64,000 nt of DNA, from NCBI RefSeq assembly GCF_001542405.1, contig NZ_LNCD01000124.1, positions 124,001-188,000 of the forward strand, in the 5' to 3' direction. Origin of the DNA: Rhizobium altiplani (lineage in GTDB: Bacteria; Pseudomonadota; Alphaproteobacteria; Rhizobiales; Rhizobiaceae). The notes under the pieces were generated by a model. The model searched no databases. It saw nothing but the letters and a program-made list of their open reading frames with translations, and was not told where the DNA came from. Positions 7,963 to 16,365 of the stretch are shown piece by piece; position 1 is the first letter of the stretch; the number at the start of each line of letters is the position of its first letter. The position numbers and the translations under genes are program-made.

Positions 7963-9080
7963 CAGGCCGCCGCCTCGCACGCCTTGAAGGAAGCTTCGAG
8001 CTTTTCGTGATCAAGTTCGCGGCCGATGAAGACAAGACGGGTCTCATGCTTCTCGCCGTCCTTCCAGGGGCGCTGGTGGTCACCTTCGATGATCATGTGG
8101 ACACCCTGAACGACGTAGCGTTCGGGATCGTCCTTAAAGGCGATGATGCCCTTGAGGCGCAGGATATTCGGCCCCTGAGTCTGCGTGATCTTCTGGATCC
8201 AGGGGAAGAAGCGTTCCGGGTTCATTTCGCCGCCACGCAGCGAGACCGACTGCACCGTCACGTCATGGATCGGCGACATGGCGCCATGATGATGGTGGTC
8301 ATGATCATGATCATGGTCATGGTGGTGATGGTCATGATCGTGGTCGTGATCATGCGCATGATGATGATGGTGGTCGTGGTCGCAATCCGGACCGCAGACG
8401 TGATCGTCATGGTCATGATCAAGAAAGTGCGGATCGTTCTCCAGCGCGCGTTCCAGGTTGAAAGCCCCCTGATCGAGAACGCGGGCCAGATCGACGCCCG
8501 AGCGGCTGGTCTTGTAGACGCGGGCCGAGGGATTGATGGCGTGAACGATATCCTCGATCTGCGCCAGCTCTTCCGGGGTGACGAGGTCGGTCTTGTTAAT
8601 CAGGACGACGTCGGCAAAGGCGATCTGGTCTTCGGCCTCGCGGCTGTCCTTCAGGCGCAGCGGCAGATGCTTGGCGTCGACGAGAGCGACAACGGCGTCG
8701 AGTTCCGTCTTGGCGCGCACGTCGTCATCCATGAAGAAGGTCTGGGCGACCGGCACAGGATCTGCAAGGCCCGTCGTTTCAACGATGATGCCGTCGAAAC
8801 GGCCTGGGCGGCGCATCAGGCCTTCGACAACGCGGATCAGGTCGCCGCGCACGGTGCAACAGACGCAGCCATTGTTCATCTCGTAGATCTCTTCGTCGGA
8901 TTCGACAATGAGGTCATTGTCGATGCCGATCTCGCCGAACTCGTTGACGATGACTGCATACTTCTTGCCGTGGTTCTCCGACAGGATGCGGTTGAGCAAG
9001 GTCGTCTTGCCGGCGCCGAGGTAGCCGGTGAGAACGGTAACGGGGATAGGCTTCTGCTGGGTGGGGATCGCGTCGGTCAT
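7962..9080 (-). CDS. CobW/COG0523 GTPase, putative zinc metallochaperone
   Basis: A 372-residue G3E-family GTPase. Walker A is GYLGAGKTT (residues 19-27), the metal-binding CVCC motif is at 72-75, the NKTD guanine-specificity motif at 162-165, and a CobW C-terminal domain lies at about 275-370. Between the domains, residues 222-265 form a long run of alternating histidine and aspartate, a metal reservoir or sensor. COG0523 proteins of this type supply zinc to client enzymes under zinc limitation and are often Zur-regulated. The ATG at 9080 is chosen because GAGG lies 5 bases before it; an upstream in-frame ATG at 9101 lacks a site. A possible Zur-like palindrome lies about 95 bases upstream. 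Confidence 0.9.
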   Translation of the reverse strand: MTDAIPTQQKPIPVTVLTGYLGAGKTTLLNRILSENHGKKYAVIVNEFGEIGIDNDLIVESDEEIYEMNNGCVCCTVRGDLIRVVEGLMRRPGRFDGIIVETTGLADPVPVAQTFFMDDDVRAKTELDAVVALVDAKHLPLRLKDSREAEDQIAFADVVLINKTDLVTPEELAQIEDIVHAINPSARVYKTSRSGVDLARVLDQGAFNLERALENDPHFLDHDHDDHVCGPDCDHDHHHHHAHDHDHDHDHHHHDHDHDHDHHHHGAMSPIHDVTVQSVSLRGGEMNPERFFPWIQKITQTQGPNILRLKGIIAFKDDPERYVVQGVHMIIEGDHQRPWKDGEKHETRLVFIGRELDHEKLEASFKACEAAA

Positions 9081-9172
9081 AAGAACCTCGAGAGATGGCA
9101 CGCCCGGGGGCGGGGCTGAAAATTCGTCGGTCTCATATAAGGAGTTGCGGGCGGCAGTTCAAAGGGTTTTGT

Positions 9173-9189
9173 ATGTTATAAGATCACAT
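9173..9189. promoter_or_regulatory. Possible Zur-like operator upstream of the CobW gene
   Basis: The imperfect palindrome ATGTTAT-AAG-ATCACAT (one mismatch between the arms) resembles the AT-rich ATGTTAT/ATAACAT half-sites of alphaproteobacterial Zur boxes. It sits between the creatininase-family gene and the CobW operon, where a Zur site would be expected. The match is by eye only. Confidence 0.35.
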
Positions 9190-9205
9190 CGCACCGGCGA
9201 TGGTT

Positions 9206-9997
9206 TCAATCGAGCTCCGCCGCGTCGAATGCATCGACGTCCTGCAGCAGTTCGGCCAGCCCCCTCACGGACTGCGCAATCAGCGCCTCGCCCTTCTCCG
9301 CCGTCGCCAGCGACGCGTTGCCCGCCACGCCCGATGGGCTAAGGTCAGACATTTTCCATCCGAAGGCGTGCGGGCCATAGGCACGCAGATGCTTGAAGCG
9401 GGCAGCGAAATCCGACTGTCGGGACGGGAAGTCTGCAGCCTTGGTCATGTCGACCTTATCCGGGTGAAGCGCCAGCATCACCGACGTCTCGATGTCGCCG
9501 CCGTGGATGTCGATCGCCTTTGCCTCGGGCGAGATGACATCGGCGGGAACGCCGAAGCGCGTCCAACTCGTGGCGACGGCGAGCATGTTGAACCGGACGC
9601 GGGCCTCCGTCGCAACGATCGTCATCAGCGGTGAGTTGCCGCCATGGGCATTCAACATCACCAACTTGCGAATGCCCATGTCCGAGAGCCTCCGGGCAAT
9701 GCCGAGCCAGCGTTGGATGGCCTCTCCATATGTCAGCGTTTGCGTACCCTTCACGTCCATGTGCTCGATCGAATAGCCGACTGTTTCTGTCGGCAGAAAC
9801 GTGACCGGCGAGGCGGCGGGAATTGCAGCCTTGAGCCGGGCAACGATGCCGGCTGCAATCAATGCGTCGGTGTCGAAGGGCAGGTGAGGTCCGTGCTGCT
9901 CGTGGGCGCCAAGCGGCAGGATTGCGATCCACCGACTGCGGTCCGAGGGGGAGAGATTCGGATCGTTGTGTTCGAAGTCGCGAGAAGGCACATTCAT
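9206..9997 (-). CDS. Creatininase-family metal-dependent amidohydrolase
   Basis: A 263-residue protein with the family's metal-ligand motifs in order: ILPLGAHEQHGPHLPFDTD (about residues 26-44, with the conserved glutamate, histidine and aspartate), NAHGGN near residue 116, and DIHGGDIETS near residue 163. The family hydrolyses amide bonds in creatinine and related small molecules and includes the mycofactocin peptidase MftE, so the substrate is open. It is divergent from the MarR gene, sharing a 174-base promoter region that contains a palindrome; regulation by MarR is therefore plausible. The CobW gene lies 125 bases downstream on the same strand. Confidence 0.83.
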   Translation of the reverse strand: MNVPSRDFEHNDPNLSPSDRSRWIAILPLGAHEQHGPHLPFDTDALIAAGIVARLKAAIPAASPVTFLPTETVGYSIEHMDVKGTQTLTYGEAIQRWLGIARRLSDMGIRKLVMLNAHGGNSPLMTIVATEARVRFNMLAVATSWTRFGVPADVISPEAKAIDIHGGDIETSVMLALHPDKVDMTKAADFPSRQSDFAARFKHLRAYGPHAFGWKMSDLSPSGVAGNASLATAEKGEALIAQSVRGLAELLQDVDAFDAAELD

Positions 9998-10059
9998 CCG
10001 GCTAAGCCCTCTTGTTTATGACGAGATGATGCGCAATGTGATAGCGCAGCGTTCTCAAT

Positions 10060-10074
10060 GCTTATCGCATAAGC
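10060..10074. promoter_or_regulatory. Palindrome GCTTATCGCATAAGC, candidate MarR operator
   Basis: A perfect 15-base dyad (6-base arms, CGC centre) lies between the divergent creatininase-family and MarR genes, about 98 bases before the MarR start. MarR dimers bind short palindromes of this kind and usually repress their own promoter. Binding is inferred. Confidence 0.42.
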
Positions 10075-10107
10075 CCTTAAACCAAAATCGATTTAGGGGA
10101 GATGATT

Positions 10108-10197
10108 ATGAATGTTCCGGCTCCCTTGCAAGGCGAGGGATGCGCAACACGGCAAAGTCAAAGGAATCGCGATGGGGAAGAAGCACAAGGACGGTAA
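10108..10197 (+). CDS. Possible 29-codon leader peptide overlapping the MarR start
   Basis: ATG at 10108 is preceded by GGGGAGATGATT, a better ribosome site than many genes here have. It opens a 29-codon frame that overlaps the MarR start in another frame and ends at 10197. The composition (Q, G, R, E) shows no motif. It could be a translated upstream frame tuning MarR expression, or a coincidence of the purine-rich leader. Confidence 0.25.
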   Translation: MNVPAPLQGEGCATRQSQRNRDGEEAQGR

Positions 10198-10684
10198 GAA
10201 GCAGAAATCCAAGAAGAAGGACCAGACCGAATATACGGTTGTAGATCTTTCGCCGGCTTTGACACAGGCGGCCCGCTCGATGCGCACCGTGCTGTCTCGC
10301 AACCTGCTTGAAAGCGGTCTCTATGCCGGCCAGGACGGCGTGATTTTGCTGCTCGCGGAAACCGACGGGATGACGGCAGGCGGGTTGGCACAGAAGCTCG
10401 GCGTCAAGGCGCCAACCATGACGCGCACGATCGGGCGCATGGAAGCCCAAGGCTTCCTCGAACGCAAGCCGGATGCCGACGATGCCCGCCTGACCAAGGT
10501 CTATCTGACTGAACTCGGTCGCGGTAGCGTCAAGGCAATCGAAATGGCGTCCTCGGCGTGCGACAGCATGGCCACCCAGGAGTTCTCCGAGAAGGAAATT
10601 CGCAATCTTGTCCGTCTGTTGAAGGCAATCGACGGCAACCTGCAGTCCGCCGCCATCCCTCTCGATGAGCCTGAGGAAATCTGA
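10172..10684 (+). CDS. MarR-family regulator with a lysine-rich N-terminal tail
   Basis: A 170-residue protein. Residues 1-20 form a very basic tail (MGKKHKDGKKQKSKKK), and a MarR winged helix follows at about 40-135, with LAQKLGVKAPTMTRTIGRME as the recognition region and the DARLTKVYLTELG wing. AAAGGAAT lies before the ATG at 10172, so I prefer it to the in-frame codon at 10112. MarR proteins typically sense small aromatic or oxidant ligands and repress divergent genes; the neighbour here is the creatininase-family gene. The poly-lysine tail is not part of the usual fold and may add non-specific DNA affinity. Confidence 0.88.
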   Translation: MGKKHKDGKKQKSKKKDQTEYTVVDLSPALTQAARSMRTVLSRNLLESGLYAGQDGVILLLAETDGMTAGGLAQKLGVKAPTMTRTIGRMEAQGFLERKPDADDARLTKVYLTELGRGSVKAIEMASSACDSMATQEFSEKEIRNLVRLLKAIDGNLQSAAIPLDEPEEI

Positions 10685-10805
10685 CAGATTTGTGAAATTA
10701 CGAATTGCTTCGTTGCGTTTAATCTTTTAATTAAACATTTTAATAGTGCTCGACACTTGAAATGGTTGGGCGCAAGGACAACCGCGCGTTGCCTGGGGAG
10801 GACAC

Positions 10806-11828
10806 GTGGCTCAAAAGATAAAGCTTTCGACGATCGCCGAAACGCTCGGCATTTCCACAGCAACCGTATCTCTTGCCTTACGTGACAGCCCGCTCGTGGC
10901 TGGCGCCACCCGGGACAAAATCAAGGAACAGGCCCGCGCACTCGGCTATATCTATAACCGCCGCGCCGCCAGCCTGCGTACGTCCCGCTCTGGCATCATC
11001 GGTGTCGTCGTCCACGACATCATGAACCCGTTCTATGGCGAAATCCTGAAGGCGATCGAAAGCGAGCTCGATCGCAGTCGGCACACCTTCATTCTGTCGA
11101 ACCATTACGACTCCGTCGAAAAGCAGCGCACCTTCATCGAAACGCTGCTGCAGCTCGGTGGGGACGGTGTCATAATGTCCCCGGCGATCGGTACGCCGCC
11201 GGAGGATATGCAGCTTGCGGAAGACAACGGCATGCCGGCGATCCTGGTGGCCCGCTCGCTGGACGGATTGGACCTTCCGACCTATCGCGGCGACGACAGC
11301 TACGGCATTTCGCTCGCCACCAACCATTTGATCGGCCTTGGCCATCGCTCGATCGCCATGATCGGCGGTACCGACCAGACGTCGACGGGACGCGATCGCT
11401 ATCAGGGCTACGTCAATGCGCTGCGCAAGGCCGGCATCGACGTTGATCCGGGTCTACGCATTCCCGGTCCGCGCTCGATGCAGGGTGGTTTCGAAGCGGC
11501 GGTGCATTTCCTGTCGCTGCCGCAAAAGCCGACGGCGGCGGTCTGCTGGAACGATCTCGTCGCGATCGGCCTGATGAACGGCATTTCCCGCGCCGGTCTC
11601 GTTCCCGGCAAGGACATTTCCGTCACCGGCTATGACGACCTCGAGGAAGCGTCAATATCGATGCCGGCGCTGACCACCGTCTGGAATGGCCAGGCGGAAG
11701 TCGGACGCCTTGCTGCCCGCGCGCTTCTCGATCGCCTGGCGGGCAGCCACGAGCCCGACGGCATCCATCTGATCAAGCCCGAGATGCGCATCCGCCAGTC
11801 GACCAGCCCCTACCGACCGCGCCCGTAG
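10806..11828 (+). CDS. LacI-family transcriptional regulator (GTG start)
   Basis: A 340-residue protein with an N-terminal LacI helix-turn-helix (about residues 7-50: LSTIAETLGISTATVSLAL), a hinge helix (YNRRAASLRTSRS) and a sugar-binding-protein-like effector domain beginning GIIGVVVHDIMNPFYGEIL. GTG at 10806 is the start, with GGGGAGG just upstream. The 2-hydroxyacid dehydrogenase gene begins 19 bases downstream in the same direction, so the two are likely an operon and the effector may be related to its substrate. The preceding 110 bases are AT-rich, with repeated TTTTAAT runs. Confidence 0.9.
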   Translation: MAQKIKLSTIAETLGISTATVSLALRDSPLVAGATRDKIKEQARALGYIYNRRAASLRTSRSGIIGVVVHDIMNPFYGEILKAIESELDRSRHTFILSNHYDSVEKQRTFIETLLQLGGDGVIMSPAIGTPPEDMQLAEDNGMPAILVARSLDGLDLPTYRGDDSYGISLATNHLIGLGHRSIAMIGGTDQTSTGRDRYQGYVNALRKAGIDVDPGLRIPGPRSMQGGFEAAVHFLSLPQKPTAAVCWNDLVAIGLMNGISRAGLVPGKDISVTGYDDLEEASISMPALTTVWNGQAEVGRLAARALLDRLAGSHEPDGIHLIKPEMRIRQSTSPYRPRP

Positions 11829-11847
11829 CAAGCCAAGAGGAAGTGCC

Positions 11848-12795
11848 ATGTCCCGCATCGCCGTTCTCGTTCCCGGGAAGATACACGAACGCGTCCTGAC
11901 ACGCCTGAAGGAGAGCTTCGACGTTGTCGAAGCCAATCCCTCGACGCTTGACGCGGAGGCCGCTGGAAAGATTCGCGGTGTCGCCGTTTCCGGCACATTT
12001 GATTCGGCAGCAATCGACAGTCTTCCGAAGGTCGAACTGATCTCCAGCTTCGGTGTCGGCTATGACGGCGTCGATGCCAAGCATGCGGCAACCAAGGGTA
12101 TCATCGTCACGAACACGCCCGATGTGCTGAACGACGAGGTCGCCGATACGGCGATCGGACTGCTCCTCAACGCGGTGCGAGAGCTTCCTCGTGCCGAGAA
12201 CTGGCTGCGGGCCGGCAACTGGAAGCCCGGGCAGAACTATCCGCTGTCGCGCTTCTCCCTGAAGGGGCGGCATGTCGGGATCTATGGCCTTGGCCGCATC
12301 GGCCAGGAGATCGCCAAGCGCCTGGAACCGTTCAAGGTGAAGATCAGCTATCATACTCGCACGCGCCATGCCACCGCGCCCTATGGCTACTACCCCTCGC
12401 TGAAGGACCTTGCGGAAGCCGTCGACACGCTGATCTCCATCGTCCCGAAGACGCATCAGACGCACAAGACGATCAATGCCGACATTCTTTCGGCGCTCGG
12501 CCCCGACGGCGTGTTCATCAATGTCGGGCGCGGGTGGACTGTTGACGAAGAAGCGCTTGCTGCGGCACTGAAGTCGGGAACGATCGGCGCGGCCGGCCTC
12601 GACGTCTTCTACAACGAACCGAACGTGCCGGCTTCGCTGCTCGATCTTCCGAACGCCGTGCTCCTGCCGCACCTCGCCTCAGGCTCGGTGCCGACGCGCA
12701 ATGCGATGGCGGATCTGGTGGTTGACAATCTCGTTGAGTGGTTCGGGAAGGGCCGGCCGCTGACGCCAGTTCCGGAAACACCAGCGAAGGGCTGA
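11848..12795 (+). CDS. D-isomer-specific 2-hydroxyacid dehydrogenase
   Basis: A 315-residue NAD(P)-dependent dehydrogenase. The cofactor fingerprint GIYGLGRIGQEI is at about residues 145-156. The catalytic triad appears as arginine in NVGRG (about 231), glutamate in NEPNVP (about 260) and histidine in LPHLASGS (about 279). The family reduces 2-keto acids such as glyoxylate, hydroxypyruvate or 2-ketogluconate; substrate cannot be fixed here. It is coupled to the LacI gene, which suggests sugar-acid induction. It converges on the small secreted protein gene. Confidence 0.88.
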   Translation: MSRIAVLVPGKIHERVLTRLKESFDVVEANPSTLDAEAAGKIRGVAVSGTFDSAAIDSLPKVELISSFGVGYDGVDAKHAATKGIIVTNTPDVLNDEVADTAIGLLLNAVRELPRAENWLRAGNWKPGQNYPLSRFSLKGRHVGIYGLGRIGQEIAKRLEPFKVKISYHTRTRHATAPYGYYPSLKDLAEAVDTLISIVPKTHQTHKTINADILSALGPDGVFINVGRGWTVDEEALAAALKSGTIGAAGLDVFYNEPNVPASLLDLPNAVLLPHLASGSVPTRNAMADLVVDNLVEWFGKGRPLTPVPETPAKG

Positions 12796-12870
12796 TTGTC
12801 TCAATCTCGGGACGGGATGAGGCGCGCACGCGGACAGACCGTCGGCCTCACCCCAGTCTACTGTGCCTGG

Positions 12871-13242
12871 CTACTTGGCGACGTGCCAGACGCCGCCGAC
12901 GCCATCGCCTGTCATATCGCCGGGCTTCTTGTCTCCGGCGAACGTGTAAAGTGGCTTACCTTCGTATGCCCACATTTCCTTGCCGTCGGCCGCCTTGACG
13001 AGTGTCCATTCGCCTTCGGCCTTGGCCTTGGCGGCGGCGTGGAAGGCTGGCCACTTCTTCAGGCAAGCCTCGTCGCAGTTCGATTTGCCCATGGCGTCCT
13101 TGTCGAACGTGTAGAGCGTCATGCCTTTGGCGTTTGCCAGAATCTTGCCCATCTTCGTATCGACCATTTTGGCCGGTTCCGCCGCAAACGCCGCAAAGGC
13201 GGTTGCAGCCAACAGGCCGGCAGAGACGATCAGCGTTTTCAT
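12871..13242 (-). CDS. Secreted repeat protein of the COG4315 / Lipoprotein_15 family
   Basis: A 123-residue exported protein with a signal peptide (about residues 1-20, AFAAFA-A). The mature part contains two copies of the family repeat, recognisable as GMTLYTFDKD and GKPLYTFAGDKKPGD, plus a conserved C-x3-C pair in NCDEACLKKWPAF. There is no lipobox cysteine, so this member is probably soluble and periplasmic. GGAGGTAACC directly precedes the start. Function in the family is unknown. Confidence 0.85.
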   Translation of the reverse strand: MKTLIVSAGLLAATAFAAFAAEPAKMVDTKMGKILANAKGMTLYTFDKDAMGKSNCDEACLKKWPAFHAAAKAKAEGEWTLVKAADGKEMWAYEGKPLYTFAGDKKPGDMTGDGVGGVWHVAK

Positions 13243-13534
13243 GGTTACCTCCTGTTCAGGAGTGCCAGCGGGATGCTGGTAGCGCCCGATGTGAGCAAGA
13301 AACGTTCCTGCGACTTGGCGGTTCCATGGTCTTGCTGACAGCGGTGCGCATTCGGATTTGTTTTACTCGATCGCACGCAACGCGCATCTTTCTGCTGGAA
13401 GCGCCCAGGGCATTGTTCGCGTATGCGTTGAAAAGTGTGGTCAGCTATTGCAGAACTTTCGAATGGGGAAATCTCCCTGTCAGATGGCTGCTGCTGCAAA
13501 CTGTCTTGCCAAACCCAGGGTGGATCGCAATCCG

Positions 13535-14446
13535 ATGAATGAAATGCGACGCAAGCTGACGACCATCTTCTCGGCCGATGTCCAGGACTATACGCGGCTG
13601 ATGGGCGCCGACGAGGAGGGTACCCTTGCCATGCTGAAGTGGTCGCGCGATGCGATGTCGCGGCTGATCGGCGCGCATGGCGGTCGGGTGATCAATACCT
13701 GGGGCGACGGCCTAATCGCGGAATTTCCGAGCGTCGTCGAAGCGGTGCGCGCTGCCATCGATGTCCAGAACGAACTCGTCGGAATAAACGCCGCCCGGCC
13801 GGCGGAAGGACGCATGCTCTATCGGATCGGCATCAATCTCGGCGATGTCATCGCCGAGGGTGACGACCTCTACGGCGACGGCGTCAATATCGCCGCCAGG
13901 CTTCAGGCTTCCGCAGCAGCGGGCGGCATCGTGATCTCCAACACGGTCTACGACCAGGTCCGCAACAAGGTCGCCGTCGGCTTCGATTTTCTCGGGCCAC
14001 TGACGGTGAAGAACGTTAGCGAGGCCGTGCCGAGCTATGCTGTGCGGATCGGAGACGACGTGTCCACGACGCCCGCACCACCGGCTCGTCCGTTGCCGGC
14101 GGCTGCGGCGGCTGCGGCGCCTGCGCGGGGGCGCCCCCTTGCTCCGAAGGTGCGGAAGATTGGCGGGGTGTTCGCGGTTGTCGCGATCGCGTTGGTTGTG
14201 ATCAATCTTTTGACATGGCAGGGCGAGTTCTGGGCCGTCTGGCCGCTCCTCGGCCTTGCCTTCGTCGCTGCGATGGCCTGGAACCGGAATCAGAGCCGCT
14301 TCGACCAGCGTCTTGCCGGCTTGGCCGCCATCGGCATTGGTATCGTGATCATCAACTTGCTGACATGGCACGGGGTGTTCTGGGCGATATGGCCGCTGCT
14401 GGGCCTGGCGGTCGCCGTCGGCCTGCGGTGGGCGATGCGAAGGTAA
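13535..14446 (+). CDS. Membrane class III adenylate/guanylate cyclase
   Basis: A 303-residue protein with an N-terminal class III cyclase catalytic domain (about residues 5-175) and a C-terminal membrane part. Metal-binding aspartates are visible in IFSADVQDY (D15) and NTWGDGL (D58), and the LYGDGVNIAARL segment carries the transition-state asparagine. After an alanine/proline-rich linker (about 190-210) come two near-identical membrane hairpins sharing NLLTW-x-G-x-FWA-x-WPLLGLA. The catalytic domain is cytoplasmic. I start at 13535; an ATG 9 bases later is also possible, and the long upstream in-frame extension from 13358 is unlikely. The product is probably cAMP by family, not proven. Confidence 0.85.
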   Translation: MNEMRRKLTTIFSADVQDYTRLMGADEEGTLAMLKWSRDAMSRLIGAHGGRVINTWGDGLIAEFPSVVEAVRAAIDVQNELVGINAARPAEGRMLYRIGINLGDVIAEGDDLYGDGVNIAARLQASAAAGGIVISNTVYDQVRNKVAVGFDFLGPLTVKNVSEAVPSYAVRIGDDVSTTPAPPARPLPAAAAAAAPARGRPLAPKVRKIGGVFAVVAIALVVINLLTWQGEFWAVWPLLGLAFVAAMAWNRNQSRFDQRLAGLAAIGIGIVIINLLTWHGVFWAIWPLLGLAVAVGLRWAMRR

Positions 14447-14568
14447 ACGCAGGAGCTCCTATCCGCCGTGCTCGGATGGGACAAATTGATTCGACTGCCT
14501 GCGGTCGCTGTGATCCACTCGCCAAGTTTTATTGCCAATCTCGAAGTATCCAAACCAGGGAGCTGAAC

Positions 14569-15243
14569 ATGGGCAATACCTCTGTGCACAGCGAGACTGC
14601 GGCCAGGACCCCGGCAATGCGGACGGCCGACATGAAGCTCGAGGTCATCGTCATCCCGGTCTCGGACGTCGACCGTGCCAAGCAGTTTTACAGCAATCTC
14701 GGTTGGCGGCTGGATGCCGATTTCGTCACGGGCGACGACTTCAGGGTCATTCAATTCACGCCTCCGGGCTCGCCCTGCTCCATTATCTTCGGCAAGAACG
14801 TGACGGCGGCCGTGCCCGGCACGGCGCAGGGCCTCCATCTGATCGTTTCCGATGTCGAAGCCGCTCGTGCCGAGCTCGCCGAACGCGGCGTCGCGCTGAG
14901 TGATGTCTTCCACGATCCCGGTGGCGTCTTCCATCATGCCGGCGAAAATGCACGCGTGAGAGGTGTGCATCCCCAGCGCAAGAGCTACGGCTCGTTTGCT
15001 TCATTCAGCGATCCGGATGGAAACGGCTGGCTGTTTCAGGAAATCACGACCCGACTGCCTGGGCGCATAGATGCTGATGAAACGATGTATTCGTCTGCCA
15101 GCGATCTCGCCGCCGCCTTGCGCCGTGCGGAAGCCGCTCATGGAGAACATGAGAAGCGCATCGGCAGGCGCGATGAAGACTGGCCGACCTGGTATGCGGA
15201 ATCCATGGTTCGCGAACAGGCGGGCAAGCCGCTGTCATCGTAG
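14569..15243 (+). CDS. VOC (glyoxalase/bleomycin-resistance) family protein
   Basis: A 224-residue protein whose N-terminal 155 residues form a vicinal-oxygen-chelate domain (KLEVIVIPVSDVDRAKQFYSNLGWRLDADF start, SFSDPDGNGWLFQEI end with the metal-ligand glutamate). The C-terminal 70 residues are an extra charged helix-like tail with a DWPTWYAESMVREQAG ending often seen in a rhizobial subgroup. AGGGAG precedes the ATG at 14569, so I reject the much longer in-frame extension back to 14215, which overlaps the cyclase gene. Substrate unknown. Confidence 0.85.
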   Translation: MGNTSVHSETAARTPAMRTADMKLEVIVIPVSDVDRAKQFYSNLGWRLDADFVTGDDFRVIQFTPPGSPCSIIFGKNVTAAVPGTAQGLHLIVSDVEAARAELAERGVALSDVFHDPGGVFHHAGENARVRGVHPQRKSYGSFASFSDPDGNGWLFQEITTRLPGRIDADETMYSSASDLAAALRRAEAAHGEHEKRIGRRDEDWPTWYAESMVREQAGKPLSS

Positions 15244-15288
15244 GTTTTCACCGTGCAGCCATAAAGGGCCGCGCAACTGGCAGGCCAA

Positions 15289-16068
15289 TCAGGCGGGGGT
15301 TTTTTCCGCCGCCTTGGCGAGCTTGCCTGCCGCGTAATCCCTGACCGCATCGCCGAAAGCAGAGAAGATCTGGTTGGACGGCTTGTCGGTCTCGGCCCAG
15401 TACTCCGGGTGCCACTGGACGCCGACCGCAAAGGCCGGGGCATCGATCACGGACACGGCCTCGATCGTGCCGTCCTCGGCGACGGCCTCGACCTGCAGGC
15501 GCGGCGCGGTCTTGGCGATCGCCTGGCGATGCAGTGAGTTCACCCTGATCTCGCCGGGGCCGACGATACCTGCGATGCAGGAGCCTTCCTTGACGAAGAC
15601 GCTTTGGCGGATCGCGTACTTGCCGTCACGGTCTACCTCGGCCGGGGTGCGATGATCCCATATGCCCGGCTGGTCCTGGATTTCGCTGGCAAGCGTGCCG
15701 CCCATTGCGACGTTGAGTTCCTGAATGCCGCGGCAGATTGCGAGCAAGGGAATGGCGCGGTCGATGGCACGGCGGATCAACGGCAGAGCGGTGGCGTCAC
15801 GGGCGATATCGAAGGGCCCGTCGGCATCGGTCGCCGTTGCCCCATAGTAAGACGGGTGGACGTTGCTGGCCGAACCTGAGACGAGAACGCCATCGACGCG
15901 GTCCAGAATCGCGTCGGTTCCGTATCCTTCCTCGAAGGCCGGAATGATGAAGGCCATGACACCGGCGGCGTTCAGCGCAGCGCGGACATACTGATGCTGG
16001 ACGGCGTGCCATGTGGCACCGTCGAAGGTGCGGATATCGGCAGGAACGGCGACGATCGGCTTCGTCAT
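15289..16068 (-). CDS. Class I glutamine amidotransferase-like peptidase C26 (gamma-glutamyl-GABA hydrolase type)
   Basis: A 259-residue protein with the nucleophile elbow LLAICRGIQELNVAMGG (cysteine near residue 110), and the histidine and glutamate of the triad in VQWHPEYWAETD near residue 225. This pattern matches PuuD-like hydrolases that release GABA from gamma-glutamyl-GABA in putrescine catabolism, although the family also includes other gamma-glutamyl hydrolases. No other puu genes lie nearby; the decarboxylase at 3.2 kb is the only polyamine link in the window. The start at 16068 gives the typical MTKPIVAVPAD N-terminus; an upstream extension to 16143 is not supported. Confidence 0.85.
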   Translation of the reverse strand: MTKPIVAVPADIRTFDGATWHAVQHQYVRAALNAAGVMAFIIPAFEEGYGTDAILDRVDGVLVSGSASNVHPSYYGATATDADGPFDIARDATALPLIRRAIDRAIPLLAICRGIQELNVAMGGTLASEIQDQPGIWDHRTPAEVDRDGKYAIRQSVFVKEGSCIAGIVGPGEIRVNSLHRQAIAKTAPRLQVEAVAEDGTIEAVSVIDAPAFAVGVQWHPEYWAETDKPSNQIFSAFGDAVRDYAAGKLAKAAEKTPA

Positions 16069-16365
16069 TTTAACCCCGGTCGGAAGATGGAATTGGCTAT
16101 TGAGAGAGCCGAGAACGGCCCGGAAGTCAACGTCTCGGCGCAATCGCGGGCGGAATTACGGCAGTCGTGGCCGCCGGCTCCGGCAAATTACCGCTAACCT
16201 GCTGATTCTCATGGAAATGCCCTTCGCCGCCATATTGCCGTTGTGATGCCAAAGACTAATGGCACAGTGCTTGAAACACGGTCGCCACCGTGCTTAGCTT
16301 CCCGCCATTGCTGCGGGTAGAGACGAGGGTTCGCCTCGCAGTGCCATCTATACGGGAGGTTTTTG
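16069..16365. other. Divergent promoter region between peptidase C26 and TRAP binding-protein genes
   Basis: About 300 bases without a supportable gene. It should hold the promoters of both divergent genes. I see no clear operator or structured RNA in it. Confidence 0.4.

Noticed and set aside
8281..8420. Apparent short tandem repeats (catgatc-like)
   Set aside because: They are the codons of the His/Asp-rich loop in frame; coding low complexity explains them without a separate repeat element.
7716..9119. Plus-strand 467-codon frame over the CobW gene with a methionine/valine-rich run
   Set aside because: The Met/Val/Ile run is simply the reverse complement of the His/Asp codons of the CobW loop.
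14215..14568. Long N-terminal extension of the VOC protein
   Set aside because: It overlaps the cyclase gene in another frame; a good ribosome site at 14569 marks the true start.
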